Made by a program: the position numbers and the translations under genes. 64,000 bases of DNA, taken from positions 2,207,501 through 2,271,500 of the forward strand of contig NZ_FNTF01000002.1 of assembly GCF_900105495.1 (NCBI RefSeq), given 5' to 3'. Position 1 is the first letter of the stretch; each line of letters starts with the position of its first letter. The notes below the pieces were generated by a model. The model was not told the DNA's origin. It made no database searches and saw only the letters and a list, made by a program, of their open reading frames with translations. The DNA comes from Pseudomonas frederiksbergensis. GTDB lineage: Bacteria > Pseudomonadota > Gammaproteobacteria > Pseudomonadales > Pseudomonadaceae. Below are positions 40,450-50,640 of this stretch, one piece after another.

Positions 40450-43400
40450 TAGTCAAAATCCGTAAAAGCTGTTATAGGCTGGCCCGCTGAATTCAAGTAA
40501 ACTACTGCTCTAGTTTGTTCACCGTACTGCAAGCCGTCTCTCTTAAATCCCTCTCCTATTTTTTTACCCATTTCAATTGGACGCTTGGAAGCATTCAAAC
40601 CACTCTGTTTAAAAATCAACTGTGCGCGCTGTATCGCATTCATCTGATCGCGATGGCTGAGAAAGTGTGTCGCCGCAGAGGGTATTACGGGCTCGCCCGT
40701 TCGCCTTCCTCTCTCGTACCTATCTATTTCGCCGGTCCCAGGGTTCCTGCCTTCTTGCACTCGCTGAAGCTGGGACTGCAGAGTGGTTTGAGCCCCATGT
40801 CTCTGTAGAAAGTGGGCCTCATCAATTGAGTCTTCCATTTCTTTCAATCGCCTATGAATAACCGCCTCCGCCAATTCATCAATCCGCGCCCTACGCTGAT
40901 CCCCCGTCAGCTTCGGCAGCGCCGGCTCACCCTCATCAACCCTAGCGCCAGTCGTATCATCCGGTGCCCCACACCCAGGCCTATTCGGTGGCGGACAGTT
41001 CCCGCTCAACCCCAACGGATCAACCCACCCCGTCGGATTCGGCGTGTACTGGTACTGATTCAGCCCACCCGCCAACTTGATCGGATCGGGCGTCAGGTAC
41101 CGACCCACCTCCGGATCATAGTACCGATGCCGGTTGTAATGCAGGCCGCTCTCGGCGTCGAAGTACTGCCCTTGAAACCGCAACGGCTGCTCGAGTTGTT
41201 CTCCTCCACCGAACGCCAGGCGCGTGACTTGGCCGTAGGCGTTGTACGTCGCCGACCAGACGATGTCGCCGCTGTAATCGGTGAGTTCTTGCGGTGTGCC
41301 AAGGTGGTCGAGTTGGTAGTAGAACGGGCAAGCCTGGTCCGGGCCTTTGCCGTCGAGCATGGCCAGTGGGCGGAAGCTGCCGGGTTCGTAGACGTAGCTG
41401 CGGTAGTGCTCGCGGCTGCTTTCGGCGATGAGGTGGTCGCCTTGCCAGAAGAACTCGGTGGTTTTGCCGTCGACGGTTTTGCTGATGCGGCGGCCGAAGG
41501 CGTCGTAGCGGTAGGTCGCCTGGCTGCCGTTAGGCAGGGTGACGCCGATCAGCCGATGTTGGCAGTCGTAGCGGTATTCGGTGACGCGTTTTTGCCCGGT
41601 GCCGCGGCGTTCGCGGATCAGGTTGCCGAAGGCGTCATAGTCGTAGTGGCGGTCGCCTTGCCTCAGCAGGCGGTTGCCTTTGACGGTGGACGGGCCGGGA
41701 CGATCGTGCATCAGCAGGTTGCCAGCCGGGTCGTGGGCGAAGCTTTCCGGGGGTTGATCGCGGGTGTGGCGGACGCCGATCAGGCGGTTGAGCGGGTCGT
41801 AGTGGTAACTGCGTTGACCGTGTCGCGTGTCGGCAATGTAGTCAAGGTTGCCGTTGGCGCTGTAGGCATAGTCACGGCGATACAGCTGACTGACCGCGTG
41901 GGCCTTCAAGCGGCCCTGATCGTCGTAGGCATATTCGCTGAGCAACTGCCCCTGCTGGCGTTGCTGTTCGCGGCCGAAGGCGAACTGGTGATCGCTGAGC
42001 CGCGCGCCGTTGAGGTCGATCGCGGTCAGCGCGCCGCCCCGGGCGTGGTGGTAATCGAGTTTGCTGCCGTCCGGCAGGCGCAGGCGATTCAGTTGGCCGC
42101 AAGCGTCGTAGCCATAACGCAACGTGCCCCAGCCCTGATGCTCGGTGATCAGCCGGTCCTGCGGGTCGTACTCGAATTCCAGCGGATGGTCGTGGCCGTC
42201 GTCGACGCTGACCAACCGGCCGAGGCGGTCGTAGCGGTACTCAACCTGGCTGCCGTCGGGCAGGGTTTTGACTCGCAGGCGGCCGGCCGAATCCCGCTGG
42301 TAAGCGGTCAGCCGCTGCGAGCCGTCCTCGCCGAACTCGGTTTTCTCCAGCAGCTGGCCATTGAGGTCGTAGGCGTACGCCGTGCGTTGGCCGTCGAAGC
42401 CGGTTTCCTGTCGGATCAAACCATTGGGCGTGTAGTCCAGGCGATAGGTTTCGCCGGATTCGTTTTCGATTGCCGTGAGCAACAGCTGGGCGTTGTCGTA
42501 GCGGTAGCGCAGCTGGGTGCCGTCGGGATTGAGGCGGCGGCTGACCAGGTGCAGGTCGTCGAGGTATTCGTAGCGGGTGACGCGGCCCAGTTCATCGCGT
42601 TCGGCGGTGATCTTGCCATAGGCGTTGTAGCTGAACGCGCGGCTGGCGCCGCTAGGCAGTGTGGTCTGGAGCAGTCGGCCCACGGCATCCCACTGGTAGC
42701 GGGTGACGGCGCCATGTTCGTCCTGACGGGTAAGCTGCCGCCCCAGCGCGTCGTAGGAAAAGCGCCGCCGGCCGCCGTCCGGCAAGGTCTCTTCGAGCAG
42801 TTGCCCCAGGGCGTTCCAGACGAACACGTGCCGGCTGGTGTCCGGGTAGCGGATCGACAGCAGTTGCCCTTTGTCGTCGTAGTAATAGTGGCTGACCTGG
42901 CCGTCGGGGTCGCTCGCTTCGGTGATGTCGCCCTGGGCGTTGCGCTGGTATGTCCACACCGCTTGACCGCGGTACCGCGCCTGCAGGAAACCGTTGCGGT
43001 ATTCGTAGGCCGTCGGCTCGTCTTCCGGCGGAATCAGCGCGATCAGCCGTCCGACTTCGTCGTAACGGTATTCGGTGACGGCGCCGAGCGGGTCCTGCTC
43101 GGCCAACAGCCGACCGTGGTCGTCGTAGGCCTTGAGGTGTTCGCCGCCGTCCAGCCCGACCTTGCGCACCAGCCGCGCCCGGTCGTCGTGTTCGTAAACC
43201 TCTTCGCTGCCGTCGGCGTTTTTAACCCGCACACGGCCGTGGTCGTCCCAGACGTAACGCGCGTCCATCTGCGCAAACGACGCCCAATGCCGGACACATC
43301 GGGCCGCCTTACCGGACCTTTCCCACTCCCAGAAGAAACTCGCCCCACCGGCCAACTGCCGCTGCAGGATGACGTGCTGATCGTCGTAGTCGTAGCGCTC

Positions 43401-45264
43401 GCTTTCGCCAGCGGCATTGGTGGCTTCGATCAAGCGATGACGAGCGTCGTAGCGGTAGGCGACCAGTGTTTGCTCGGTACGCCAGGCGTCTTCCAGGGTG
43501 TCGGCCGGCTGAAAACGCTGATAGTCGATGGCGAGCAAATGGCGGCGGTCATAGCGCAACAGAAGGGAGCGCCCGGCGCCGTTGTCGAGGCGTTTGATCC
43601 TGTCAGAAATGTCCCGTTGCACCGTCAGCCGATTGCCGTAGGCATCGCTGATCGCCGTCAGACGCCCGGCACGGAAATGGAAAAACCGCGATTTTTCCCC
43701 CGCCTGGGCGAGGATCAGTTCTTCCGGCTCGTCACCCAGATAAATCGCCGCCCGCGACAGGCTGTTGTGAATCGCCGGACGCTCGATATTCGGTAACGGA
43801 AAGGTGGTACGGCGGTTTTCGTGGTCGATCCAGATAACGCTGTCGCCCTCGATTTCCAGTCGATGCGACAGCGAATGACTCCAGCCAAACCCGAGCCCGC
43901 AATCGATCTCCACCGCGCTGGTGCGATAGAGCCGGGTGAACTCGAACGGCAAAATCCCGTCCAGCGTACCGTCGTTGAGGGTCAGCAGTTCCTCGCCGGT
44001 GACCATCGACACCGGGCATTTATTGGTCGCGGTTTTATCGACGGAATCGACGCTGTCGCCGTTGGGGTTTTTCGCCTGATCCGGGGCGTCGTCGTGGTGT
44101 TCGTCTTTTTTCAGCGTGGTATTGCGCTTGGCATCCCAGCGCAGCTGCATGCGGCCTTTTTTCAGACCCGCAACAACGCCGCGTGCGGCGACTTTTTTGT
44201 AGCGGTCGACGTAGGCGGTGAAGCTGTTGATGATGCTGAAAATCGCTTTGACGAAGCCTTGAACAGCCTCAACGATCCGCGCGCCATAGTTCGCAAGGCG
44301 CATACCCAGGTAGGCAATGCCCGCACCTGCACCGGCAAAAGTCAGGACAACCCCGATCAGAATGTCGATGAGCAACTGCACGACTACCGTCGACACGGCC
44401 TCGGCGGTTTTGCCGGCGATCTCGCCGGGCGGCAGCATGTCCAACCAGAGGCTGGCGGTGCGTAGCAGCAGGTACAGCGCCGCTTCGTCACTGGCCAACA
44501 GTTGGGCTTTTTCCATGACATCGGGGGCGGTTTGCGCGAGTTTCTTCAGTTCTGCGGCGCTCTCGCCCAACCGCTCACCAAACTTCCCGGGATCCTTGAG
44601 GATGTCCGACAGCAGACCGATGCCGTCCCACACGCCCTCGATTGCCGCCCAACTTCCCGCGAGCAATCCATTGCCTACAGCAACCGAAGAAGACTCCGGC
44701 CACTTCGGCTTAAACGACTTCCATTCATCACGCAGCCATCTCTCAAGTTCCTTCGTCAGGCCGTTGTAGGAAGAGAAAAGATCTTCAACGTGCTGCGGTG
44801 TGACTTCGTGGTGGACGTGAAGGCGGTAGAACTTGCCCTCATCCCCCATGAACGTCCCTTTGCCATTTTCATCAAGGGTGACAAGCGTCGTTTCGCCGCT
44901 CTCCAGCGCAATCACATCGACCTGAATATTCCCCACGGGGATGTCATAAACCGATTCAAACTTGCTCTCGATTTCCAGCAATCCACCTTTCGGGCACTGC
45001 ACGACGGTGGATAAAAACTCGTCATCGTCGCTGCTGACAGCGGTGCTGGCGTTGCCGAACCGGATGATCCGCTCCATGCCCATCAACGACGGCAGATCAG
45101 CGGCGCGGCTGGCCGTGTCCGCCGCTTGGCTGAACCAGTGTTTGAGCTGTTCACGGTAGAGGGACAGGGTGCCCGGAAATTGTCGAGTTCCTGTTCGATA
45201 CGGGCGACGTGCTCCATCAACGCACCGAACGACAGGAGGCGGGGTCAAAGACCGGGTCAAACAT
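40449..45264 (-). CDS. Rhs-family protein with variable C-terminal toxin; 5' end frameshifted
   Basis: About 1,600 residues. The open body runs from about 45179 to TAG 40449. The N-terminal about 400 residues include hydrophobic segments, then come some 25 YD repeats (GxxxxYxYDxxGR type), the core end GGLNQYQYTPNPTGWVDPLGL and a C-terminal tip of about 190 residues with HFLQRHG, ATHFLSHRDQMNAIQRAQ and VVYLNSAGQPITAF. That layout loosely resembles RNase A-like CdiA tips; it is a candidate nuclease. A likely native ATG at 45264 (SD GAGGG) reads 15 codons to a TGA; MEHVARIEQELDN in a second frame and PGTLSLYREQ in a third imply two one-base losses. Confidence 0.8.
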
Positions 45265-45372
45265 GAACAATCCCTCGCGCAGAAAATTAGGCGCGGGGAC
45301 TTTGCGGGGGATCAATCAGGAAAGAAGTAGGGAAAGGTGGGAATTGATGTAGGGCAATTCCTTTATTAACAG

Positions 45373-45410
45373 CGCTTCGCAGCCGAGCAAGAGCAAGCTC
45401 CCTCGCCACA
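45373..45410 (+). repeat. Single-arm REP element (CAAGCTCCCTCGCCACA)
   Basis: One arm only, GCAAGCTCCCTCGCCACA preceded by GCTTCGCAGCC, is present between the Rhs gene and cumA. It matches the right arms at 10341-10364 and 60034-60059. The remaining 45265-45522 spacer shows no gene. Confidence 0.7.
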
Positions 45411-45522
45411 AGGGTGATGTGCGGCCCTTGGTCACCCTTACTGTTTCTCATCCGCAGGTGTATCGTATTCGCCTTTTACAGGCCCCCCGTGCCTGTCGCT
45501 GATACGTGAGGTAGTTGAGTTC

Positions 45523-46899
45523 ATGTCCTTTACCCGTCGCCAAATCCTCGGTGGCCTGGCCGGTCTTGTTGTCGTTGGTGTCGGAGCGGGGGGCGCGTCG
45601 CGGTACTGGTTGGGCAAGATGGCCGACGCCGACGCGGGCCACGACTACGAGCTGATCGCCGCACCGCTGGACGTTGAACTGGTGGCCGGGCACAAGACCG
45701 AAGCCTGGGCGTTCGGCCCGTCGGCGCCGGGCACCGAGTTGCGCGTGCGTCAGGGGGAATGGCTGCGGGTGCGCTTCATCAACCACCTGCCGGTTGCCAC
45801 CACCATTCACTGGCACGGCATCCGCCTGCCACTGGAAATGGACGGCGTGCCCTACGTCTCGCAGCTTCCAGTGCTGCCGGGCGAATACTTCGACTACAAA
45901 TTCCGCGTGCCCGACGCCGGCAGTTACTGGTATCACCCGCATGTGAACAGCAGCGAGGAACTGGGTCGCGGGCTGGTTGGCCCGTTGATCATCGAAGAGC
46001 GCGAGCCTACCGGCTTCAAGTACGAAAAGACCTTGAGCCTCAAGAGCTGGCACGTCGATGAAGAGGGCGCTTTTGTCGCGTTCAGCATTCCTCGCGAAGC
46101 GGCCCGTGGTGGCACGGCGGGGCGCCTGTCGACCATCAACGGTGTCGCGCAAGCGGTGATTGAATTGCCCGCCGGGCAGATCACCCGGGTGCGCCTGCTC
46201 AACCTCGATAACACCCTGACTTACCGCCTCAACATCCCTGGCGTCGAAGCGCAGATCTACGCGCTGGACGGCAACCCCATCGAACCGCGGCCGTTGGGCA
46301 AGGAATACTGGCTCGGCCCGGGCATGCGCATTTGCCTGGCGATCAAGGCCCCGCCGGCCGGTGAAGAAATGTCCCTGCGCAATGGCCCGGTACGCCTGGG
46401 CACGCTCCGTTCGGTGGCGAACGCCGATGCACCGACCGAGTGGCCACCCGCACTGCCCGCCAACCCGGTGGCCGAGCCGGACCTGGCTAACGCGGAGAAA
46501 CTCAACTTCAATTTCGAATGGGTAGGCTCAGTGTCGGTGAACGTCGACAATGGCAAGCCGCCGAGCCTGTGGCAGATCAACGGCAAGGCCTGGGACATCA
46601 CCGACAAGACGTGCGCCGACCGCCCGATTGCCAAGCTCGAGAAGGGCAAGAGCTACATTTTCGAATTGAAGAACATGACTCAGTATCAACACCCGATTCA
46701 CCTGCACGGCATGAGTTTCAAGGTGATTGCGTCGAACCGGCACAAGGTTATTCCGTATTTCACGGACACCTACTTGCTGGGCAAGAACGAGCGCGCGCAA
46801 GTGGCGCTGGTGGCGGATAACCCTGGGATCTGGATGTTCCACTGCCATGTGATCGACCACATGGAAACCGGCCTGATGGCCGCCATTGAGGTGGCCTGA
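45523..46899 (+). CDS. cumA: Multicopper oxidase CumA
   Basis: A 458-residue Tat-exported multicopper oxidase: twin-arginine signal FTRRQILGGLAGLVVVG, then copper motifs TIHWHGIRLP, YWYHPHVNSSEELG, HPIHLHGMSFKVI and MFHCHVIDHMETG. This matches CumA of P. putida, proposed to participate in Mn(II) oxidation, though oxidation there also needs other enzymes. The stop overlaps the tadA start (TGATG), so they are coupled. In P. aeruginosa the cumA-tadA homologues lie directly after guaA. Confidence 0.92.
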   Translation: MSFTRRQILGGLAGLVVVGVGAGGASRYWLGKMADADAGHDYELIAAPLDVELVAGHKTEAWAFGPSAPGTELRVRQGEWLRVRFINHLPVATTIHWHGIRLPLEMDGVPYVSQLPVLPGEYFDYKFRVPDAGSYWYHPHVNSSEELGRGLVGPLIIEEREPTGFKYEKTLSLKSWHVDEEGAFVAFSIPREAARGGTAGRLSTINGVAQAVIELPAGQITRVRLLNLDNTLTYRLNIPGVEAQIYALDGNPIEPRPLGKEYWLGPGMRICLAIKAPPAGEEMSLRNGPVRLGTLRSVANADAPTEWPPALPANPVAEPDLANAEKLNFNFEWVGSVSVNVDNGKPPSLWQINGKAWDITDKTCADRPIAKLEKGKSYIFELKNMTQYQHPIHLHGMSFKVIASNRHKVIPYFTDTYLLGKNERAQVALVADNPGIWMFHCHVIDHMETGLMAAIEVA

Positions 46900-47393
46900 T
46901 GCGTCAGATACGCCCGACAGCAATCATTGATCGCAGCCGTGATCGTGACTTCATGCGTGAAGCCCTGGCCCTGGCCGCCCAAGGCGCGGCGCTCGGTGAA
47001 GTGCCGGTGGGTGCGGTGCTGGTGCAGGATGGTGAAATCATCGGTCGGGGTTTCAACTGCCCGATCAGCGGCAACGACCCGAGTGCCCACGCCGAGATGG
47101 TGGCGATCCGCGCTGCCGCGTTGGCCGCCAGCAACTATCGTCTGCCCGGCAGCACGCTGTATGTAACGCTTGAGCCATGCAGCATGTGCGCCGGGCTGAT
47201 CGTGCATTCGCGGATTGCGCGGGTGGTGTATGGGGCGCTGGAGCCGAAGGCCGGGATTGTGCAGAGTCAGGGGCAGTTTTTTACCCAGGGATTCTTGAAC
47301 CACCGGGTGCTGTATGAAGGCGGGGTGTTGGCCGAGGAGTGCGGGGCGGTGTTGAGCGAGTTCTTCAAGGCCCGAAGAGCCAGTAGAGACTGA
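46899..47393 (+). CDS. tadA: tRNA adenosine(34) deaminase
   Basis: A 164-residue zinc deaminase making inosine-34 in tRNA-Arg(ACG). Zinc and proton-shuttle motifs are His64-Ala-Glu66 (HAEMVAI) and Cys94/Cys97 (PCSMC). Length is normal. Translation is coupled to cumA by overlap. The stop TGA is the first three bases of a multi-hairpin repeat. Confidence 0.97.
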   Translation: MRQIRPTAIIDRSRDRDFMREALALAAQGAALGEVPVGAVLVQDGEIIGRGFNCPISGNDPSAHAEMVAIRAAALAASNYRLPGSTLYVTLEPCSMCAGLIVHSRIARVVYGALEPKAGIVQSQGQFFTQGFLNHRVLYEGGVLAEECGAVLSEFFKARRASRD

Positions 47394-47503
47394 TCGTTCC
47401 CACGCTCCGCGTGGGAATGCATCCAGTGACGCTCTGCGTCACATCCGCAAGGGACGCGGAGCGTCCCGGGGCGGCATTCCCACGCGGAGCGTGGGAACGA
47501 TCA
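47391..47503 (+). repeat. Multi-hairpin palindromic repeat, copy 2
   Basis: TGATCGTTCCCACGCTCCGC at the left end is mirrored at the right, with internal hairpins GTGACGC/GCGTCAC, GGGACGC/GCGTCCC and TTCCCACGC/GCGTGGGAA. It overlaps the tadA stop and ends 13 bases short of the cmoB stop. Confidence 0.9.
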
Positions 47504-47515
47504 TTGGAAGGGGAT

Positions 47516-48471
47516 TTATTTGCGGGCGACGATGACGGCGCGCATCGGCGCTGGCAGCCCTTCAATCGTCTTGCTGTGATCTTGCGGGTCAAGGAAATCG
47601 CTCAGCGACTGATACTTCATCCACTCCGTCCCGCGCTGTTCCTCGACCGTCGTCACGCTCACGTCCACACAGCGAACATCCGTGAACCCGGCGCGGCGCA
47701 GCCACAGTTCCAGCGCGGGCACTGATGGCAGGAACCACACGTTACGCATCTGTGCATAACGGTCTTCCGGTACCAGCACCTGTTGCTGATCGCCTTCAAT
47801 CACCAGCGTTTCCAGCACCAGTTCGCCGCCCTTGACCAAGCAATCCTTCAGCGCCAGCAAATGCTCGATCGGTGAACGACGGTGATAGAACACCCCCATG
47901 GAGAACACCGTGTCGAAGCCTTCCATGTTCGGCGGCAGGTCTTCGAACGGGAACGGCAGGTGCCAGGCGTTGGGTTCGGACAGGTAGCGCTGTACCGCCT
48001 GGAACTGACAGAAAAACAGCCAGTTCGGGTCGACACCAATCACACTGTCGGCCCCGGCACCGAGCATGCGCCACATGTAATAGCCGTTGCCGCAGCCGAC
48101 ATCGAGGATGCGTTTACCCTTCAGATCCAGATGCGGTGCAACACGCGACCACTTCCAGTCCGACCGCCATTCGGTATCGACGTGCACGCCAAACAGATCG
48201 AACGGCCCTTTGCGCCACGGCGATAAACCCATCAGTGCGGTGCGCATCTGAACGCGGGTTTCGTCATCGCAATCGGTGTCCAGCGTCAGGCCATTCAGTA
48301 AATCGACGACCTTCGGCTGAATCTTCGGCAAGGCGTCCAGCGCACTCTGCCAGCGCTCCAGATCGCCGTGACCTTTTTCCATTTTCTTGTCGAGTTGCGC
48401 CTGCAGGGTGTTCGCCCAGTCGGCCAGCGGAGTACCGGCCAGACGGCGGGCGAGGGGGAGAGATCAATCAT
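47516..48471 (-). pseudogene. cmoB: tRNA U34 carboxymethyltransferase CmoB, frameshifted near its start
   Basis: The body (ATG 48382 to 47516) is a normal CmoB of 288 residues, with the SAM-binding [18 protein letters not shown] block and [20 protein letters not shown]. The expected start is ATG 48471, overlapping the cmoA stop (ATGA). Between them are 89 bases rather than 90: five C at 48458-48454 (minus strand) where six would give [19 protein letters not shown] and join in frame. CmoB uses carboxy-SAM to make cmo5U34. Translation might also begin at 48382, giving an N-truncated protein. Confidence 0.85.
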
Positions 48472-49211
48472 GGCAAGGCAATCAACGAGGCAAAGTTAAG
48501 ACACTGGAACCACGGCACGACTTTCGAGAACCCGGCGGCCAGCAAGCGCTCGCGGTGTTCTTCGAGGCTGTCGGGCTTCATGACGTTTTCGATGGCGCTG
48601 CGCTTCTGGGCAATCTCGAGTTCGCTGTAGCCATTGGCGCGTTTGAACGCGACGTGCAGGTCGGTGAGCAGCGCATGTTCTTCGGGGTCGTTGAAGCGCA
48701 GCTTCTCCGAGAGGATCAACGCACCACCGGGCAGCAGCGATTGGCGGATGCGCGAAAGCAACGCGGTGCGCTGCTCCGGGGCGATGAATTGCAGGGTGAA
48801 GTTCAGCGCCACCACCGAGGCTGGCTGGAATTCGAGGGCCAGGATGTCGCCTTCGATCACTTCCACCGGCAGCAACTCCTGGAACATCGAGTCCTGACCG
48901 TTGAGGTATTCGCGGCAGCGTTCGACCATCGCCGCCGAGTTATCCACAGCGATGACGCGGCAACCGTCGGTGCGCACGTGACGGCGCAGAGCCTGGGTCA
49001 CCGCGCCGAGGGACGAACCGAGGTCGTAAAGCACGCTGTTGGGCTGGGCGAATTGCGCGGCAAGTACGCCCAGGTTTTCAACGATGGTCGGATAACCTGG
49101 CACCGAGCGCTTGATCATGTCCGGGAACACCCGCACCACGTCCTCGTTAAAGGCGAAGTCAGGCACCTGGGCCAGAGGCTGGGCGAAAAGGCGATCGGGT
49201 TCTTTGCTCAC
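48468..49211 (-). CDS. cmoA: Carboxy-S-adenosyl-L-methionine synthase
   Basis: A 247-residue class I methyltransferase-fold enzyme that makes carboxy-SAM from SAM and prephenate. Motifs include [34 protein letters not shown] and [14 protein letters not shown] 49211 is chosen since it gives the usual [19 protein letters not shown]-terminus; an ATG-less extension to 49274 would read into a repeat. It is upstream of and overlaps cmoB by four bases. Confidence 0.96.
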   Translation of the reverse strand: MSKEPDRLFAQPLAQVPDFAFNEDVVRVFPDMIKRSVPGYPTIVENLGVLAAQFAQPNSVLYDLGSSLGAVTQALRRHVRTDGCRVIAVDNSAAMVERCREYLNGQDSMFQELLPVEVIEGDILALEFQPASVVALNFTLQFIAPEQRTALLSRIRQSLLPGGALILSEKLRFNDPEEHALLTDLHVAFKRANGYSELEIAQKRSAIENVMKPDSLEEHRERLLAAGFSKVVPWFQCLNFASLIALP

Positions 49212-49273
49212 GGCGGTTCCAGCGGTGTAGGTGGAAAAGGCCGGCATTTTAGCCAAATTGACGGGGTTACGCA

Positions 49274-49386
49274 CTGATCGTTCCCACGCTCCGCGTGGGA
49301 ATGCATCCTGTGACGCTCTGCGTCACGCTTGCGCAGGGACGCGGAGCGTCCCGGGCGGCATTCCCACGCAGAGCGTGGGAACGATC
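49274..49386 (+). repeat. Multi-hairpin palindromic repeat, copy 3
   Basis: Nearly identical to copies at 12421 and 47391 (CGTTCCCACGCTCCGCGTGG to its complement at the right end). It touches the stop codon of the lysoplasmalogenase gene. Confidence 0.9.
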
Positions 49387-50030
49387 TATTGGGGGCGGTG
49401 AGCGGATTGAGAAAAGGCCGACGCCGCAATCCCCCATTGCCCCAACCAATAGCTGAGGATGATGACGTAAGGCGCGGCATGGAATGGCATCACAAACCGA
49501 TTAATGCCAATCACGCTGTCCGAAAACACAAACGCCACCGCACCTGCGGCCGCCAGCAACGCCGAGCGCTTGGGCACATCGGTGCCGAGTCGGGCCAGGG
49601 CGCGCCAGAGCATGGCGCTGATGGCCAGACCGTAGACGATCACCGGGATCAGCAGCGGCCCCAGGTCATTGGAAATCAGAATCCCCAACAACACCGCGCC
49701 GACGCCCAACGCGATGATCAGTGGCAATAGCGCCAGTCGCCGGCAATCACTCAAGTAGGCCTTCAGGTACGCCAGGTGCGCGACCAAAAACGCGCCGAGT
49801 CCGAACACAAACAAGTCCCCGGGCCATGCCAGCAACACATCGCCAACCAGAGAGAAAATCAATCCAAGGCTGATCCAGCGCCGATATTCGCTGGGCGGTG
49901 CGTCATGCAACCAACCGAGCAGCGCCAATACCGGCAGCGGCTTGACCAGCAGGCAGAGCAACGCTGCATGCACACTGACGCCGTAGAGGAACGTCACCGC
50001 GCCCATCAGCGCCAGAATCAGCCAGCCCAC
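49386..50030 (-). CDS. YhhN-family membrane protein (lysoplasmalogenase-like)
   Basis: A 214-residue protein with about eight transmembrane helices, GTG start. Family markers KPLPVLALL, FSLVGDVLLAWP and SDSVIGINRF are all seen. Mammalian TMEM86 homologues cleave lysoplasmalogens; bacterial roles are poorly known. It follows the I42 inhibitor gene with only 2 bases between, so the two are co-transcribed. Confidence 0.88.
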   Translation of the reverse strand: MGWLILALMGAVTFLYGVSVHAALLCLLVKPLPVLALLGWLHDAPPSEYRRWISLGLIFSLVGDVLLAWPGDLFVFGLGAFLVAHLAYLKAYLSDCRRLALLPLIIALGVGAVLLGILISNDLGPLLIPVIVYGLAISAMLWRALARLGTDVPKRSALLAAAGAVAFVFSDSVIGINRFVMPFHAAPYVIILSYWLGQWGIAASAFSQSAHRPQ

Positions 50031-50032
50031 GA

Positions 50033-50425
50033 TCAGTTAACCGAGATCGCGCAGTCGAAGGTTTCCACTGCCGGTACTTCCGGTTCCCATGGCTGTGAGT
50101 AAATCAGGCGCAAACGGCCAGTGCCCGCGGCGAAGGACTGGAAGCGCCAGGTGGAGAGGCCGGCGCTGCCGACGATCCCCGCGTCTTGCGGATTGCTGTA
50201 GACCTCGGGGCTGAGCGCGCGCAATACGCCACCGGCCGAATCCTGGATCGTCCAGCGATAACCCGTGGTCGGGTTGCTTGGCAGGGTCAGGATCAGGTTT
50301 TGCCCGTTGTGCAATTGCACTGGGCATTCGCTTTGTTTTTCCACGGTCACGTTCTGTTTCGGTTGCGTGGCGCAGGCGGCCAGCAAAGAGAGGGCGAGGG
50401 GGACAAACAGGCGGGTGGGGGACAT
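50033..50425 (-). CDS. Chagasin-like cysteine-protease inhibitor (MEROPS I42) lipoprotein
   Basis: A 130-residue protein with a lipoprotein signal (LFVPLALSLLAACATQ; lipidated Cys in LLAAC). The mature part contains NPTTGYRWT, the first inhibitory loop of the ICP/chagasin family, and the C-terminal beta strands. These proteins inhibit papain-like proteases. ATG 50425 is chosen to give a proper signal; the longer frame reads into a REP. It precedes the YhhN-like gene. Confidence 0.88.
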   Translation of the reverse strand: MSPTRLFVPLALSLLAACATQPKQNVTVEKQSECPVQLHNGQNLILTLPSNPTTGYRWTIQDSAGGVLRALSPEVYSNPQDAGIVGSAGLSTWRFQSFAAGTGRLRLIYSQPWEPEVPAVETFDCAISVN

Positions 50426-50517
50426 AAGGTCAGTGGCTCCGGCATTCACGACGAACGGCGAGCATAACTGAAGATGAGACAAAGTGTGACGGCACAGAAG
50501 GAGATGTGTTGTAAGTG

Positions 50518-50621
50518 CCGACGCCTTCGCGGGCAAGCCCGCTCCCACAGGGATCGAGTGTGGTCACACATTTGTGCCCACCCCAAACCTGTGGGAGCGG
50601 GCTTGCCCGCGAAGGCGTCGG
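50518..50621 (+). repeat. REPIN with 33-bp inverted arms (GCGGGCTTGCCCGC core)
   Basis: Arms 50518-50550 and 50589-50621 are exact complements (CCGACGCCTTCGCGGGCAAG and continuation). It lies between the I42 inhibitor start region and the lon stop. Confidence 0.9.
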
Positions 50622-50640
50622 TACAGGCGCTACAGTTCTG

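Noticed and set aside
40854..43796. Plus-strand open frame of 980 codons opposite the Rhs gene
   Set aside because: It lies wholly antisense to the YD repeats, is Val/Ala/Gln-rich without any domain, and owes its openness to GC-rich third positions and repetition.
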